Assembly: GCF_021654335.1 (NCBI RefSeq)
Contig: NZ_AP023423.1
Span: forward strand, 2,231,001-2,295,000
Length of the DNA: 64,000 nt
Direction of reading: 5' to 3'
From: Sideroxyarcus emersonii
GTDB taxonomy: Bacteria; Pseudomonadota; Gammaproteobacteria; Burkholderiales; Gallionellaceae
In this document: positions 1 to 9,173 of the stretch, piece after piece
Layout of the letters: each line of letters opens with the position of its first letter
Numbering within the stretch: position 1 is the stretch's first letter
Program-made: the position numbers and the translations under genes
The notes under the pieces: generated by a model
The model's input: the letters and a program-made list of their open reading frames with translations, nothing else
The model's database searches: none
What the model was told of the DNA's origin: nothing

Positions 1-15
1 GTTTCCAAACTCCGA

Positions 16-28
16 CTGGCTAAGCCAG
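16..28 (-). terminator. Small hairpin after the porin gene
   Basis: A perfect 5-bp stem (CTGGC/GCCAG) with a 3-nt loop lies 8 bases past the porin stop codon. In the minus direction it is followed by a GAGTTTGG stretch rather than a clean T-run, so it is at best a weak intrinsic terminator. Confidence 0.3.
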
Positions 29-35
29 CAAGCGA

Positions 36-1352
36 TTAGAACTTGACGCGCACACCAGCACCGTAGGTGTTGAAGGTGGCGATGCTGCCCGGGCCAGTTG
101 CAGCCACGTTCAGTCCACCAGACTTCTTGTCCAGCATGAATGCACCGTACAGGTTGGTCTTCTTGCTCAGGTTGTACTCAACCATGGCCGAGTAGTACTT
201 GTCGTCGCCAGTGGCAGTCGATGCACCGAATGCAGGAATCTTGGCATCGTAGAAACCAGCAGACAGCTTGGTTGCAGAAGTCAGCTGATAGTTGGCACCG
301 AACCAGAACACGTTGATATTCTTCTGTGCGCCTGTAAATGCTGTCGCTGCGGAAGAGAGGTTATATCCGTAGATTTGTTGGATGGTCTGATCGGCTGCAA
401 AGTTGCTTGGTGCGGAGATTTGCATACGCTCGTAACCAGCCTTCAATGTCAACGGCTCGATTACCTGATAACGTCCTGCCAACATGTAGGAGGTCAGATT
501 TTCGAAAGTAGCAGTCACCGTCCCTGGAGTTGCACCTGCTCCAAGCGAAGTCGTATCTTGCGCATATTGCACTGCAGCCTGAACACCGAAAGTATCCGCT
601 TCGTAGCCCACGTTCGCCTGGAAATTGCTGCGTGCGGATGTCGCGTTCGCCATTCCGCCCATGCCGTACAGGGCATTCACGTTGAAGTTGCCGAACTTTT
701 TGGCGTACTTGATCGCATTGTCCACGCGAGAGTTGTCGGTTGCACCGCCGCCGCCGTAAGAGCCGGAGAAGTTGATCGGCGAGAACATCTGCGCGTTAAC
801 GGGGTCATATCCACCGCCAACGGAACCGATGATGTCGAGTTGCAAGCTGTACTGGCGACCAAAGGTGACAGTACCCAGATCATTGTTGGACAAGCCAACC
901 AAAGCCATGCGGTTGAACAGCTGACCATTCAGCGCTGTGTCTGCGATCATGGCGCGGTTATTGACACCACCAACAGCTGTATTACCACCAGCCAAGCCAG
1001 AAGTTGCCACGCTGCCAGTACCCAGGCTGAATGCGGATTCCAGTTGGAAGATCGCGCTGTTGCCGTCACCCAGGTCTTCGCTGCCCTTGATACCCCAGCG
1101 CGATTGCGACTCGCCACCGTTCATCATGCCGCGCACAGTACCGACACGCGCGTTATTGCCGTTACCAGTTGGGTTGGCACCGGTCACGAATTGCGAGCTG
1201 AAGTTACCAGCGTTGGTCATTTGAGCAACGCCCACATCCAACACGCCGTACAGGCTGACGCTGGTGCTGCCCGAATTGACGGTCAGGTCAGAAGCAAATG
1301 CCGGTGCCGAGAAAGCGGCGGCAACAGCCAATGCGATAATTTTCTTTTGCAT
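36..1352 (-). CDS. General outer-membrane porin (betaproteobacterial OmpC/PorB type)
   Basis: Trimeric beta-barrel porin that lets small hydrophilic solutes cross the outer membrane. The 438-residue product opens with a Sec signal peptide (MQKKI, hydrophobic core, cleavage near residue 20 after AFA). It continues as Gly/Asn/aromatic-rich alternating strands with RWGIKGSEDLG and ATFGRQY segments typical of the Gram_neg_porin family, and ends in VRVKF, the C-terminal Phe that serves as barrel-assembly signal. The start has AGGAG about ten bases upstream. The gene stands alone; the phased TTAC motif 75-103 bp upstream is shared with two symporter operons and suggests co-control by the two-component system at 19.5-21.7 kb. 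Substrate preference cannot be read from the sequence. Confidence 0.93.
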   Translation of the reverse strand: MQKKIIALAVAAAFSAPAFASDLTVNSGSTSVSLYGVLDVGVAQMTNAGNFSSQFVTGANPTGNGNNARVGTVRGMMNGGESQSRWGIKGSEDLGDGNSAIFQLESAFSLGTGSVATSGLAGGNTAVGGVNNRAMIADTALNGQLFNRMALVGLSNNDLGTVTFGRQYSLQLDIIGSVGGGYDPVNAQMFSPINFSGSYGGGGATDNSRVDNAIKYAKKFGNFNVNALYGMGGMANATSARSNFQANVGYEADTFGVQAAVQYAQDTTSLGAGATPGTVTATFENLTSYMLAGRYQVIEPLTLKAGYERMQISAPSNFAADQTIQQIYGYNLSSAATAFTGAQKNINVFWFGANYQLTSATKLSAGFYDAKIPAFGASTATGDDKYYSAMVEYNLSKKTNLYGAFMLDKKSGGLNVAATGPGSIATFNTYGAGVRVKF

Positions 1353-1426
1353 GTCTTATGAACTCCTATATGTAGATATCAACAAACCGGTAAACTCCCA
1401 AACCGCCTGCACTGCAATTATTAAGG

Positions 1427-1455
1427 TTACGTTACAAACCTTACAGTCAGCTTAC
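1427..1455. promoter_or_regulatory. Phased TTAC repeat upstream of the porin (candidate response-regulator box)
   Basis: TTAC occurs at 1427, 1441 and 1452, i.e. TTAC-N10-TTAC-N7-TTAC, with the last two forming CTTAC-N6-CTTAC. The same spacing recurs at 19505-19533 and 23921-23949. Read toward the porin it becomes GTAAG-N6-GTAAG followed by GTAACC and an AT-rich TTAATAATT that could be the -10. Direct repeats of 11-bp period upstream of or over the -35 are typical of OmpR/PmrA-type regulators; assignment to the local regulator is inference. Confidence 0.5.
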
Positions 1456-1940
1456 GTCAGTCTGGGTTCGCCTCATCGGCAAGCAAGCCCACCGATGCAT
1501 TCAACCAAATTCCCCTGAGTGAGAATTCGCGGCGGATTATGCCTAAAAAATTATTTAAATCCGGCTTGTCATAAATAATTCACACAGACTGTGTCTATTG
1601 CGCAACAGCACAACGACTCGGCATTAAATTTGAATTTAAATTGCATAAAGGAATTGTTAATTTTCGCGCAAAACCCCAATGGCAAAGGCCTTTTATTAAC
1701 AGTGCCATTATGTTCAACGGCAATTGCGCAACAAAAAACTCACCTGACGAGCGCGCATTTCGCTGCGACGCTCGATCGTTTTTTCAGCGATGTGCCCTGC
1801 TCCCTCTCGATTCAAAAAACCGTCATATCGATTCGCTGCATATCGCACTCACCATTGTCAGCTTGCAACCAACCCAACAACACAGCAGACATTCTGGTAG
1901 TCTGAGCATGCAGTACGCGCGATCCTGAAATCGAAAAAAG
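1456..1940. other. Intergenic stretch without a supportable gene
   Basis: This part of the 881-bp gap between the porin and ppsA is AT-rich around 1540-1720. Short open frames here (such as 1591-1905) have no ribosome binding site and give low-complexity, unrecognisable peptides. I see no RNA gene. Confidence 0.4.
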
Positions 1941-1981
1941 GCCCCTCCCCCCAAAAGGGGAGAGTGGGATGGGGGAGGGGC
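1941..1981. repeat. G/C-run inverted repeat
   Basis: GCCCCTCCCCC at 1941-1951 pairs exactly with GGGGGAGGGGC at 1971-1981, enclosing CAAAAGGGGAGAGTGGGAT. It resembles the C-run/G-run intergenic repeats scattered through many proteobacterial genomes; no coding role. Confidence 0.5.
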
Positions 1982-2101
1982 AGGGAAAACGCTTGCTGGT
2001 GATACCGGATACGTTGCATATCCGGGGTGGTTGCGGCGGCCGGACTCACCTCGATCCGGCTGCCGTGGTCGCCAGGATCCTGGCCGCACATCATTGCATT
2101 T

Positions 2102-2216
2102 CGTCATTCCGGCGCAGGCCGGAATCCAGTCAATCAAAGCTCCCTTGCATCGCAAGGACAAACACAAAAGGCTTATTGGATAAACACGCTGGATTCCGGC
2201 CTGCGCCGGAATGACG
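2102..2216. repeat. REP/MITE-like inverted-repeat element downstream of ppsA
   Basis: The 28 bases at 2102-2129 reappear as their exact reverse complement at 2189-2216. Each arm holds its own palindrome, TTCCGGC-GCAG-GCCGGAA. The 115-bp unit ends 17 bp beyond the ppsA stop codon. Such paired palindromes (BIME-like) are usually dispersed by RAYT-type transposases; here it could also protect or end the ppsA transcript. Confidence 0.75.
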
Positions 2217-2233
2217 GATTTATCGCGATATGT

Positions 2234-4609
2234 TTATTTCCCGGAGTTTCCTTTCTCGGCCAACCTGCGCCAGGTCTCGACCAGCGTATCCGGATTGAGC
2301 GACATGGTCTGGATACCGGTCTCCATCAGCCACTGCGCAAAATCGAAATGGTCGGATGGCCCCTGTCCGCAGATGCCGACATATTTGTGCAGGCGATTGC
2401 AGGTGGAGATCGCCATCTTCAGCAATGCCTTCACCGCCGCATCGCGCTCGTCGAAACGATCCGCCACCAGGCTGGAATCGCGATCCAGTCCCAGTGTCAA
2501 TTGCGTGAGATCGTTGGAGCCGATGGAGAACCCGTCGAAGTACTGCAGGAACTCTTCCGCCAGCAGCGCGTTGGAAGGGATCTCGCACATCATGATCAGG
2601 CGCAAGCCTTTTTCGCCGCGCTTCAGGCCATGCTTCTCCAGGGTGGCGACGACCTCCTTCGCTTCCTGCACGGTGCGCACGAACGGGATCATCAACTCGA
2701 CGTTGGAGTAACCCAGTTTCTCGCGCACGCGCTTCATGGCACGGCATTCCAGCTCGAAGCAGTCGCTGAAGTTCGCCGCGACATAGCGCCCGGCACCGCG
2801 AAAACCGATCATCGGATTCTCTTCCATCGGCTCGTAGATCTCGCCGCCCAGCAGCTTGCGGTATTCGTTCGACTTGAAATCGGACAGCCGCACGATCACC
2901 GGCTTGGGCCAGAAAGCCGCCGCCAGCGTGGACACGCCTTCGGCGATCTTCTCGACATAGAACTCGACCGGGTCGGCATAACCTGCCGACCGCTGCATCA
3001 CCGCATCGTGCAATTTGCCCGGCAGCTTGTTGTACTCCAGCACCGCCTTCGGATGGATGCCGATCAGGTTGTTGATGATGAATTCGAGACGCGCCAGGCC
3101 GACGCCGGCCGACGGCAGCTGCGCGAACTCGAACGCCAGCGTGGGATTGCCGACGTTGAGCATCAGCTTGACCGGGATGGGCGGCAATGCGTCCTCGCTG
3201 TGCACGACGATCTCGAACGGCAGTTTGCCGTGATACACATAGCCGGTGTCGCCCTCGGCGCAGGAAGCGGTGACGGTCTCGCCGTCCTGCAGCGCGGTGG
3301 TGGCATCGCCGCAGCCGACGATGGCCGGGATGCCCAGCTCGCGCGCGATGATGGCGGCATGGCAGGTGCGTCCGCCGCGATTGGTGATGATGGCGGAGGC
3401 TTTCTTCATCACCGGCTCCCAGTTCGGGTCGGTCATGTCGGTGACCAGCACATCGCCGGCCTGCACCTTGTCCATCTCGGCAGTACTGGCAACGATGCGC
3501 ACGCGGCCAGCACCGATCTTCTGGCCGATGGCGCGGCCCTCGACCAGCACATCGCCGCGCTGCTGCAGGCGATATCTTTCCGTGCTGCCGTTGCCTGCAT
3601 TCGACTTCACCGTCTCGGGGCGCGCCTGCAGGATATACAGTTTGCCGTCCAGGCCGTCCTTGCCCCATTCGATATCCATCGGGCGGCCGTAGTGCTGTTC
3701 GATGGAAACCGCATAGCGCGCCAGTTGCAGCACGTCCGCATCGGTCAGCGAGAAGCGAGCCTGTTCGGCGGCCGGCACCGGTTCGATGCGCGTGGAGCGG
3801 CCAGCCGAGCGCTGTTCGTCGAACACCATGCGCTGCTGCTTGGAGCCTAGCGCGCGGCGGATCAGTGCGGGAAAGCCCGCCGCCAGCTGCGGCTTGTGCA
3901 CATAGAATTCGTCCGGGTTGACCGCGCCCTGCACCACCATTTCGCCCAGGCCGTAGGACGAGGTGATGAACACCGCGTCGCGGAAACCGGATTCGGTATC
4001 CAGCGTGAACATCACGCCGGAGGCGCCCAGGTCGGAGCGCACCATGCGCTGCACGCCGGCCGACAAGGCCACGTCGGCATGGGTGAAATCCTTGTGCACG
4101 CGGTAGGAAATGGCGCGGTCGTTATACAGCGAGGCGAACACCTCGCGGATCGCGTGCAGGATGTTGTCGATGCCGTGGATGTTGAGGAAGGTCTCCTGCT
4201 GTCCCGCGAACGAGGCGTCCGGCAAGTCTTCCGCCGTGGCCGAAGAGCGCACCGCGAAGCTGCCCTCGCCCTCGGCGGACAATTTTGCATAGTGACTGCG
4301 GATCTCGTCTTCCAGACGCTTTGGCAGCGGTGCGTCGACGATCCAGCCGCGTATCTTGCGGCCGGCCTCGGCCAGCGCCGTGACGTCTTCCACATTCAGC
4401 GTGGCCAGCGCCTGTTCGATGCGCTTGTCCAGCCCGTCGTTGGCCAGGAAATCGCGATAAGCCTGGGCCGTGGTGGCGAAGCCGCCGGGCACCAGCACAC
4501 CCGACGAACTGAGGTTGGAGATCATCTCGCCGAGCGAGGCGTTCTTTCCGCCCACCTCCGGGATGTTCGCAATACCCAGAGACTGGAATGGAATGACATA
4601 GGGTTGCAT
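2234..4609 (-). CDS. ppsA: Phosphoenolpyruvate synthase
   Basis: Cytoplasmic enzyme converting pyruvate, ATP and water to PEP, AMP and phosphate, the entry to gluconeogenesis. At 791 residues it matches family length. The order is an N-terminal ATP-binding domain ([10 protein letters not shown] near residue 20, [20 protein letters not shown] near 120), the swivelling phosphohistidine domain ([17 protein letters not shown], catalytic His about 417) and a C-terminal PEP/pyruvate barrel ([15 protein letters not shown] and the CGQGPSD segment). AGGAG lies about five bases upstream of the ATG. It follows the rnf/pyruvate oxidoreductase operon by 105 bp, and its likely regulator PpsR is encoded at 16.2-17.0 kb. 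Together these suggest pyruvate made by the oxidoreductase is drawn to PEP. Confidence 0.97.
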   Translation of the reverse strand: MQPYVIPFQSLGIANIPEVGGKNASLGEMISNLSSSGVLVPGGFATTAQAYRDFLANDGLDKRIEQALATLNVEDVTALAEAGRKIRGWIVDAPLPKRLEDEIRSHYAKLSAEGEGSFAVRSSATAEDLPDASFAGQQETFLNIHGIDNILHAIREVFASLYNDRAISYRVHKDFTHADVALSAGVQRMVRSDLGASGVMFTLDTESGFRDAVFITSSYGLGEMVVQGAVNPDEFYVHKPQLAAGFPALIRRALGSKQQRMVFDEQRSAGRSTRIEPVPAAEQARFSLTDADVLQLARYAVSIEQHYGRPMDIEWGKDGLDGKLYILQARPETVKSNAGNGSTERYRLQQRGDVLVEGRAIGQKIGAGRVRIVASTAEMDKVQAGDVLVTDMTDPNWEPVMKKASAIITNRGGRTCHAAIIARELGIPAIVGCGDATTALQDGETVTASCAEGDTGYVYHGKLPFEIVVHSEDALPPIPVKLMLNVGNPTLAFEFAQLPSAGVGLARLEFIINNLIGIHPKAVLEYNKLPGKLHDAVMQRSAGYADPVEFYVEKIAEGVSTLAAAFWPKPVIVRLSDFKSNEYRKLLGGEIYEPMEENPMIGFRGAGRYVAANFSDCFELECRAMKRVREKLGYSNVELMIPFVRTVQEAKEVVATLEKHGLKRGEKGLRLIMMCEIPSNALLAEEFLQYFDGFSIGSNDLTQLTLGLDRDSSLVADRFDERDAAVKALLKMAISTCNRLHKYVGICGQGPSDHFDFAQWLMETGIQTMSLNPDTLVETWRRLAEKGNSGK

Positions 4610-4714
4610 GTACTTCTCCTGTGTTGATTAACCGCGTTTCATCTCACGCGCTGCGCCTGCCGGCAGCGTGATGCCCGGGGGCGAATTCTAGTACGAGCCG
4701 GCGCAATCGGGACG

Positions 4715-4894
4715 TCAATGATGTCCCGATTTTTCGCAGGTATCGCCGGCACACTTGCCGCAGCATCCCTCGCCCATCCGGCGTGCCGAACCGAATTCCG
4801 GATGCCGCTGCGCAAAGCGGTTGGCTGCGGCCTGCACAAGGACCCACGCCACCATCACAAAGAGCAGAAAACCGATCGTATACAGATAAGTCAT
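4715..4894 (-). CDS. Small Cys-rich single-pass membrane protein, NqrM-like, end of rnf operon
   Basis: A 59-residue product, too short for most gene callers. Its ATG overlaps the rnfA stop (ATGA). Residues 4-22 form one hydrophobic helix (YLYTIGFLLFVMVAWVLV); a soluble tail follows with four cysteines as CCGKC...C (residues 44-53) and ends GHH. This layout, one N-terminal helix then a cysteine cluster, is that of NqrM (DUF539), the factor needed to mature the membrane Fe-S site of Na+-NQR. RnfA and RnfE carry the equivalent site, so a role in Rnf iron insertion is a reasonable inference. Sequence identity to NqrM could not be tested. An 8-bp hairpin (4706-4713/4723-4730) covers the stop codon. 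Confidence 0.7.
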   Translation of the reverse strand: MTYLYTIGFLLFVMVAWVLVQAAANRFAQRHPEFGSARRMGEGCCGKCAGDTCEKSGHH

Positions 4895-5478
4895 TCACCG
4901 CCTCCTATTCCGGAAAACCCCATGAACGACAGTGACAACAAGCCGCCGATCACCACGCTGAGGGCCGCGCCCTGCACCAGCGTCGGCACGTTGGAGAGCT
5001 GCATGCGTTCGCGTACGCCGGCCATCAGCACCAGCGCCAGGGTGAAGCCGAGGCCGCCGCCGATGCTGTAAGCCAGCGACTGCGCAAAGTTGTATTGGCG
5101 CGCCGTCTGGAACAGCGCCACGCCGAGCACCGCGCAGTTGGTGGTGATCAGCGGCAGGTAGATGCCCAGCTGCCGGAACAGTTCGGGGAAGGTCTTCTTC
5201 ACGAACATCTCCACCAGTTGCACCGCGCAGGCGATGACCGTGATGAAAGTGATCACGCTGAGGAATTCCAGATGGAAATGCACCAGCACCATGTTCAGGA
5301 AATACGCCGACACCGACGACACCAGGATCACGAACGCGGTGGCGATCCCCATCGGGAACGCGGTGCTGAGTTTCTGCGACACACCCAGGAACGGGCACAT
5401 GCCGAGGAACATCGCCAGCACGAAATTGCCGGGCAGGATGGTGGTCAGCAGGATATTGGCAACGCTGTCGTTGTTCAT
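4891..5478 (-). CDS. rnfA: Rnf electron transport complex subunit A
   Basis: Integral inner-membrane subunit of the ion-translocating ferredoxin:NAD+ oxidoreductase. The 195 residues have six predicted helices and the family signatures LGMCPFLGVSQKL and LPLITTNCAVLGVA, whose two cysteines are the expected ligands of the Fe-S cluster shared with RnfE inside the membrane. FMGFSGIG at the C-terminus is also typical. The ATG overlaps the rnfE stop by ATGA, and its own stop overlaps the start of the small NqrM-like gene. The longer frame reaching further upstream is not needed. Confidence 0.95.
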   Translation of the reverse strand: MNNDSVANILLTTILPGNFVLAMFLGMCPFLGVSQKLSTAFPMGIATAFVILVSSVSAYFLNMVLVHFHLEFLSVITFITVIACAVQLVEMFVKKTFPELFRQLGIYLPLITTNCAVLGVALFQTARQYNFAQSLAYSIGGGLGFTLALVLMAGVRERMQLSNVPTLVQGAALSVVIGGLLSLSFMGFSGIGGGE

Positions 5479-6110
5479 GATTGCACCTCCCCGAGTTGCG
5501 CATTGCGTCTGCTGTTGATGTGGCGGAAGGCGGCGAACAGGATGAGCCAGAACGCCAGCACGAAGAAGCCGCCCGGCGGCAGCACCATCACCACCCAGGG
5601 CTGGAAGTGCGCGCCGAACAGCGAGATACCGAACAGCTTGCCGGCGCCGAGCACCTCGCGCACGCAGCCGATGGCGAACAGTCCCAGCGTGAATCCGAGC
5701 CCCATGCCGATGGCATTCAACGTGGCCGGCAGCGGCGGGTTCTTGGCGGCATGCGCTTCGGCCCGCCCGAGCAGGATGCAGTTGGCCACGATCAGCTTGA
5801 TGTAGGCGCCGAGCGCCTCGTACAGGTCGAGGCTGATCGCCTGGATCGCATAATCCACCACGGTGACGAAGGTCGCGATGATGACGATGTAGCTGGCGAT
5901 GCGCACCTGCTTGGGTATGGAGTGGCGCAACAGCGAGACAAGCAGGCAGGAGGTCCCCAGCACAAAGGTGGTGGCCAGCCCCATGGAGATGGCATTCACC
6001 GCCGACACGGTGACGGCGAGGGTCGGGCACATGCCCAGCACCATGACGAAGATCGGATTCTGCCGCCAGAGCCCGTCGAGGAATTCATCGAAACTGGAAG
6101 GTGCGCTCAT
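5475..6110 (-). CDS. rnfE: Rnf electron transport complex subunit E
   Basis: Membrane subunit paired with RnfA; together they hold the intramembrane Fe-S cluster. The 211 residues contain LGMCPTLAVT and IVANCILLGRAEAHAAKN, the Cys-containing half-motifs, plus the VLPPGGFFVLAF segment of RnfE. AAGGAAACC just before the ATG, inside the end of rnfG, can serve as ribosome binding site, and the start overlaps the rnfG stop as ATGA. It sits in the usual C-D-G-E order, with RnfA following. Confidence 0.95.
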   Translation of the reverse strand: MSAPSSFDEFLDGLWRQNPIFVMVLGMCPTLAVTVSAVNAISMGLATTFVLGTSCLLVSLLRHSIPKQVRIASYIVIIATFVTVVDYAIQAISLDLYEALGAYIKLIVANCILLGRAEAHAAKNPPLPATLNAIGMGLGFTLGLFAIGCVREVLGAGKLFGISLFGAHFQPWVVMVLPPGGFFVLAFWLILFAAFRHINSRRNAQLGEVQS

Positions 6111-6787
6111 GATGGTTTCCTTAATTGATCGAGATGCGGCAGCAGCCTGGGCAACAGCTTCTGCGCGGATTCGTTAATCCCCCGGCCGACCGCCTTGGAA
6201 GTCACCGTTGCCCCGGCAATCGCATCGATCTGCCAGGGGCTGGTCTTGGTGCCGTGCTTGACCGTCTTCACCGCGTTGGCCAGGCTCTGCAGATCGGCCG
6301 ACAGGCGCACGTCCAGCGCCTCGAAGTTCTGCAGGAACGCCTGGTCGGTGAGTATCTTGTCGCCAATGCCCGGCGTCTCGCGCATGGAGATCACGCCGAT
6401 GCCGGTGATGGCCTGCTTGTCCACGTCATATGCATAGAGGATGCGAACCTGGTCGGCATAGCCGGAAGAAGAGGCTTCCGCCGCGATGCCCGCCAGCCTG
6501 TCGGCGGCATCGTACACCGCGTAGAACACCAGCGCGCCGGCCGGCGGCAGGTCCTGGCCCGCTGCCGGGACGATCCCGCTGCCGGTGGCGAAATACGGTA
6601 CCACGCTCTTCGCCTGCGGCAGGACCTTGAACACCTGCCGCTCCAGCGCCAGTTTCTTGTTGGCGTTCACGGCCGGCAGCGTGAACTGGTAGACACCGAC
6701 GATGATGATGCCGCAAATGACCGACACCAGTCCCAGCGTGCGCACCATCTCGAAACTCGGCGAAGTTTGCTCAGGCGTGTCGCTCAT
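6107..6787 (-). CDS. rnfG: Rnf electron transport complex subunit G (covalent FMN)
   Basis: Periplasm-facing flavoprotein subunit. One N-terminal membrane helix (about residues 15-36, LGLVSVICGIIIVGVYQF) is followed by the FMN_bind domain. The flavinylation motif reads AGATVTS with the acceptor Thr near residue 193. FMN is expected to be attached by an ApbE-type transferase, which I do not see in this window. The 226-residue length is normal. Start and stop both overlap neighbours by ATGA, so the subunits are translationally coupled. Confidence 0.95.
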   Translation of the reverse strand: MSDTPEQTSPSFEMVRTLGLVSVICGIIIVGVYQFTLPAVNANKKLALERQVFKVLPQAKSVVPYFATGSGIVPAAGQDLPPAGALVFYAVYDAADRLAGIAAEASSSGYADQVRILYAYDVDKQAITGIGVISMRETPGIGDKILTDQAFLQNFEALDVRLSADLQSLANAVKTVKHGTKTSPWQIDAIAGATVTSKAVGRGINESAQKLLPRLLPHLDQLRKPS

Positions 6788-7818
6788 GATTTATCCCGTT
6801 TGCCGCCAAGAATGCGGGGTTGATTGAACTGGTCCAGCAATGGTCCGGCCGCGTTGGCAATCAGGATGGCGTACATGACGCCTTCGGTCAGGCCGCCGAA
6901 GTAGCGGATCACCACAGTGAGTATCCCGATCAGGGCGCCGTACAGCCAGATGCCGCGCGGTGTCACCGGCGAGGTCGCCATGTCGGTCGCCATGAACCAC
7001 GCGCCCAGCATCAGCCCGCCGGACAGCAACACGAACAGCGGCGTGGGATAGCGTTCGGGTTGCGCCAGGTGGAAAGCCCAGGCCAGCAGCATCGCGCTGC
7101 CCAGCACCGCCACCGGGATGCGCCAGTCGAGGAACTTGCGCGCGGCCAGATACAGGCCGCACAGCAGGATCAGGATGGCCGAGGTCTCCCCCGCACTGGC
7201 CGTGATATGGCCGGTCAGGAAATCCATGGCGGACGGTGTGATGTTCTCGAACTTCCAGCGCGCCAGCGGGGTCGCGCCGGTGAACGCGTCCACCCCCTGC
7301 TGCCTGACCCACGATGCAATGTCGGGCGGTGCCATGAACGGTGCGGCGAGCGAGGATGGAATGAACTCGCCGAAGCGCTGCGCCGCAAACGCCGGCGCCC
7401 AGGTACTGATCGCGGTCGGGAAAGCGGCCTGCACGAAAGCGCGGCCGATCAGCGCCGGATTGAACGGGTTCTGCCCGAGGCCGCCGAACAGCGACTTGCC
7501 CAGCCAGATCGCGGCGAAGCCGGCCACTGCGCCCATCCACAACGGGAACGCGGGAGGCAGCGTGAGCGCGAGCAACACGCCGGTGATGGTGGCACTCCAA
7601 TCGGACAGCGTATTGCCCGCGCCGGAGATGCGGTTGTTGATGCGCTCGGCGACCAGGCAAGCCAGGGTGACCGTGACGATCAGCGCTGCGGCCGACAGGC
7701 CGTATTGCCACACCGAGAAAGCGCAGATCGGCAGCAGCGAATACACCACGTTGCGCATGATCACGGGGACATCGCGTCCGCTGTGCTGGTGCGGGGAGGT
7801 GCGCAGTTCCATGCTCAT
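6784..7818 (-). CDS. rnfD: Rnf electron transport complex subunit D (covalent FMN)
   Basis: Polytopic membrane subunit of Rnf carrying a covalent FMN. The ATG at 7818 (MSMELRTSPH) overlaps the rnfC stop as ATGA and gives 344 residues, close to family length; a longer upstream frame exists but would run through rnfC. About nine to ten helices are predicted. Signatures include RISGAGNTLSDWSATITG, the GQNPFNPALIGRAF loop and the flavinylation site FTGATP with Thr near 183. The RRXF-type loop MATDMATSPVTPRG is also typical of the NqrB/RnfD family. Confidence 0.95.
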   Translation of the reverse strand: MSMELRTSPHQHSGRDVPVIMRNVVYSLLPICAFSVWQYGLSAAALIVTVTLACLVAERINNRISGAGNTLSDWSATITGVLLALTLPPAFPLWMGAVAGFAAIWLGKSLFGGLGQNPFNPALIGRAFVQAAFPTAISTWAPAFAAQRFGEFIPSSLAAPFMAPPDIASWVRQQGVDAFTGATPLARWKFENITPSAMDFLTGHITASAGETSAILILLCGLYLAARKFLDWRIPVAVLGSAMLLAWAFHLAQPERYPTPLFVLLSGGLMLGAWFMATDMATSPVTPRGIWLYGALIGILTVVIRYFGGLTEGVMYAILIANAAGPLLDQFNQPRILGGKRDKS

Positions 7819-9161
7819 GCTGCCGCCCTTTCTCTGTTGACAGCCTTGGCGATACGGAATTGCTGCACCAGCGGGATATGCGAGGGACAGACGTAGCTGC
7901 AGCAGCCGCACTCGAAACAGCGATCCAGGTGGTAGCGCTCCGCCATCAGCGCATATTCGCGCTTGGCTGCCAGCAGCCCGAGCTGCGACGGGTTGAGGAA
8001 TTTCGGGCAGACATTGAGGCATTCGCCGCACTTGATGCAGGCATAGCTGCGCTGCGTCTCTCCTGCGAGCTGCGCTTCACCGAATGCGAGCACGCCTGAC
8101 GTGCCTTTGGTGACGGGCACATCCAGCGACGAGACGGTCGTGCCCATCATCGGGCCGCCGAGGATGATCTCCTTCGCACTGCTGCGCGCGCCGACCTGCT
8201 CCAGCAGGAAGCGCAACGGCGTGCCGATCGGCACGATGTAGTTGCCGGGCTTTTCCACGGCGGGACCGGCCACGGTCAATACGCGTTCGACGATGCCTTC
8301 GCCGGCCGGCAGCAGGCGCCCGAGATAGGCCAGCGTCATCACGTTGTTCACCAGCACGCCGATGGAAGCCGGGCGTTGCCCGGCGGGGATCTCGCGACCG
8401 AGCAGCGCGCAGATGATGGTGTCTTCCGCACCCTGCGGATATTTGGTCTCCAGCGCCTTAACCGTAATGCTGCCATCGGTGGGCAATGCCGCTTCAATGG
8501 CGGCGATGGCATCCGGCTTGTTGTCCTCAACGCCGATCACGGTGCGCGATGCACCGCTGACCTTCATCGCGATGCGGATGCCGCGCAGCAGGTCCTGCGT
8601 ACGCTCCACCATGATGCGGTGGTCGCAGGTCAGGAACGGCTCGCACTCCGCACCGTTCACCACCATGGTGTCGATGGCCGTTTCCGGCGGCACATTGAGT
8701 TTGACGTGCGCCGGGAAAGTGGCGCCGCCCAGTCCGGAAATGCCGGTCTGCTGGATCGCCAGCAGCAGTTCCTGCTTGTCCAGTCCATCAATATCGCGCG
8801 GCGTCCCCACCTGCACTTCCTGGCCGTCGGCCTCGTACACGCGGATGGTGACCGACTCCACCATCTTGCCGCTGGCCGAAGGCATCAGCCCGATGGCCTC
8901 GACCACACCGGTGGCCGGTGCATGCACGGGCAGCGACATGAAGCCGTCCGGATCGGCAATGACCTGGCCGCGCAATACTTCCTGCCCCACCGCCACGCAG
9001 CACACGGCCGCCTTGCCGATATGCTGTGCCAGCGGCACGATCAATCGCGGCGCGAACGCCAGGCGGCGGATCGGCAGGCTGCCGGTCTCCTTGTGATAGG
9101 CCGGATGGATGCCGTGCTCGAAGGTCGCCGCACGTTTCAGGAATGGCAGTCGAATACCCAT
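7815..9161 (-). CDS. rnfC: Rnf electron transport complex subunit C (NADH/FMN and 4Fe-4S)
   Basis: Peripheral subunit that exchanges electrons with NAD(H). The order in 448 residues is an N-terminal barrel-sandwich domain (FKRAATFEHGIHP-like start), a Complex1_51K-type nucleotide/FMN domain (GLGGATFPAHVKL, NGAECEPFLTCDHR), SLBB region, and two C-terminal [4Fe-4S] motifs, CIKCGECLNVCP and CFECGCCSYVCP. It is the short form, lacking the long repeat tail of E. coli RsxC. It lies 12 bp after the pyruvate oxidoreductase gene with GAGGCGAGG ahead of the ATG, so rnfB and rnfC are split by that gene. Confidence 0.96.
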   Translation of the reverse strand: MGIRLPFLKRAATFEHGIHPAYHKETGSLPIRRLAFAPRLIVPLAQHIGKAAVCCVAVGQEVLRGQVIADPDGFMSLPVHAPATGVVEAIGLMPSASGKMVESVTIRVYEADGQEVQVGTPRDIDGLDKQELLLAIQQTGISGLGGATFPAHVKLNVPPETAIDTMVVNGAECEPFLTCDHRIMVERTQDLLRGIRIAMKVSGASRTVIGVEDNKPDAIAAIEAALPTDGSITVKALETKYPQGAEDTIICALLGREIPAGQRPASIGVLVNNVMTLAYLGRLLPAGEGIVERVLTVAGPAVEKPGNYIVPIGTPLRFLLEQVGARSSAKEIILGGPMMGTTVSSLDVPVTKGTSGVLAFGEAQLAGETQRSYACIKCGECLNVCPKFLNPSQLGLLAAKREYALMAERYHLDRCFECGCCSYVCPSHIPLVQQFRIAKAVNRERAAA

Positions 9162-9173
9162 ATCAGCCTCGCC

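Noticed and set aside
1591..1928. Short open frames upstream of the porin
   Set aside because: No ribosome binding site, overlapping frames and no recognisable features; region looks non-coding.
2027..3850. 607-codon plus-strand open frame opposite ppsA
   Set aside because: It is a shadow of the high-G+C ppsA gene: Arg/His/Gln-rich composition without recognisable domains, and ppsA is unmistakable.
4706..4730. Hairpin as rho-independent terminator between the rnf operon and ppsA
   Set aside because: The 8-bp stem has no T-run in the direction of transcription and covers the stop codon of the small gene; read-through into ppsA remains possible.
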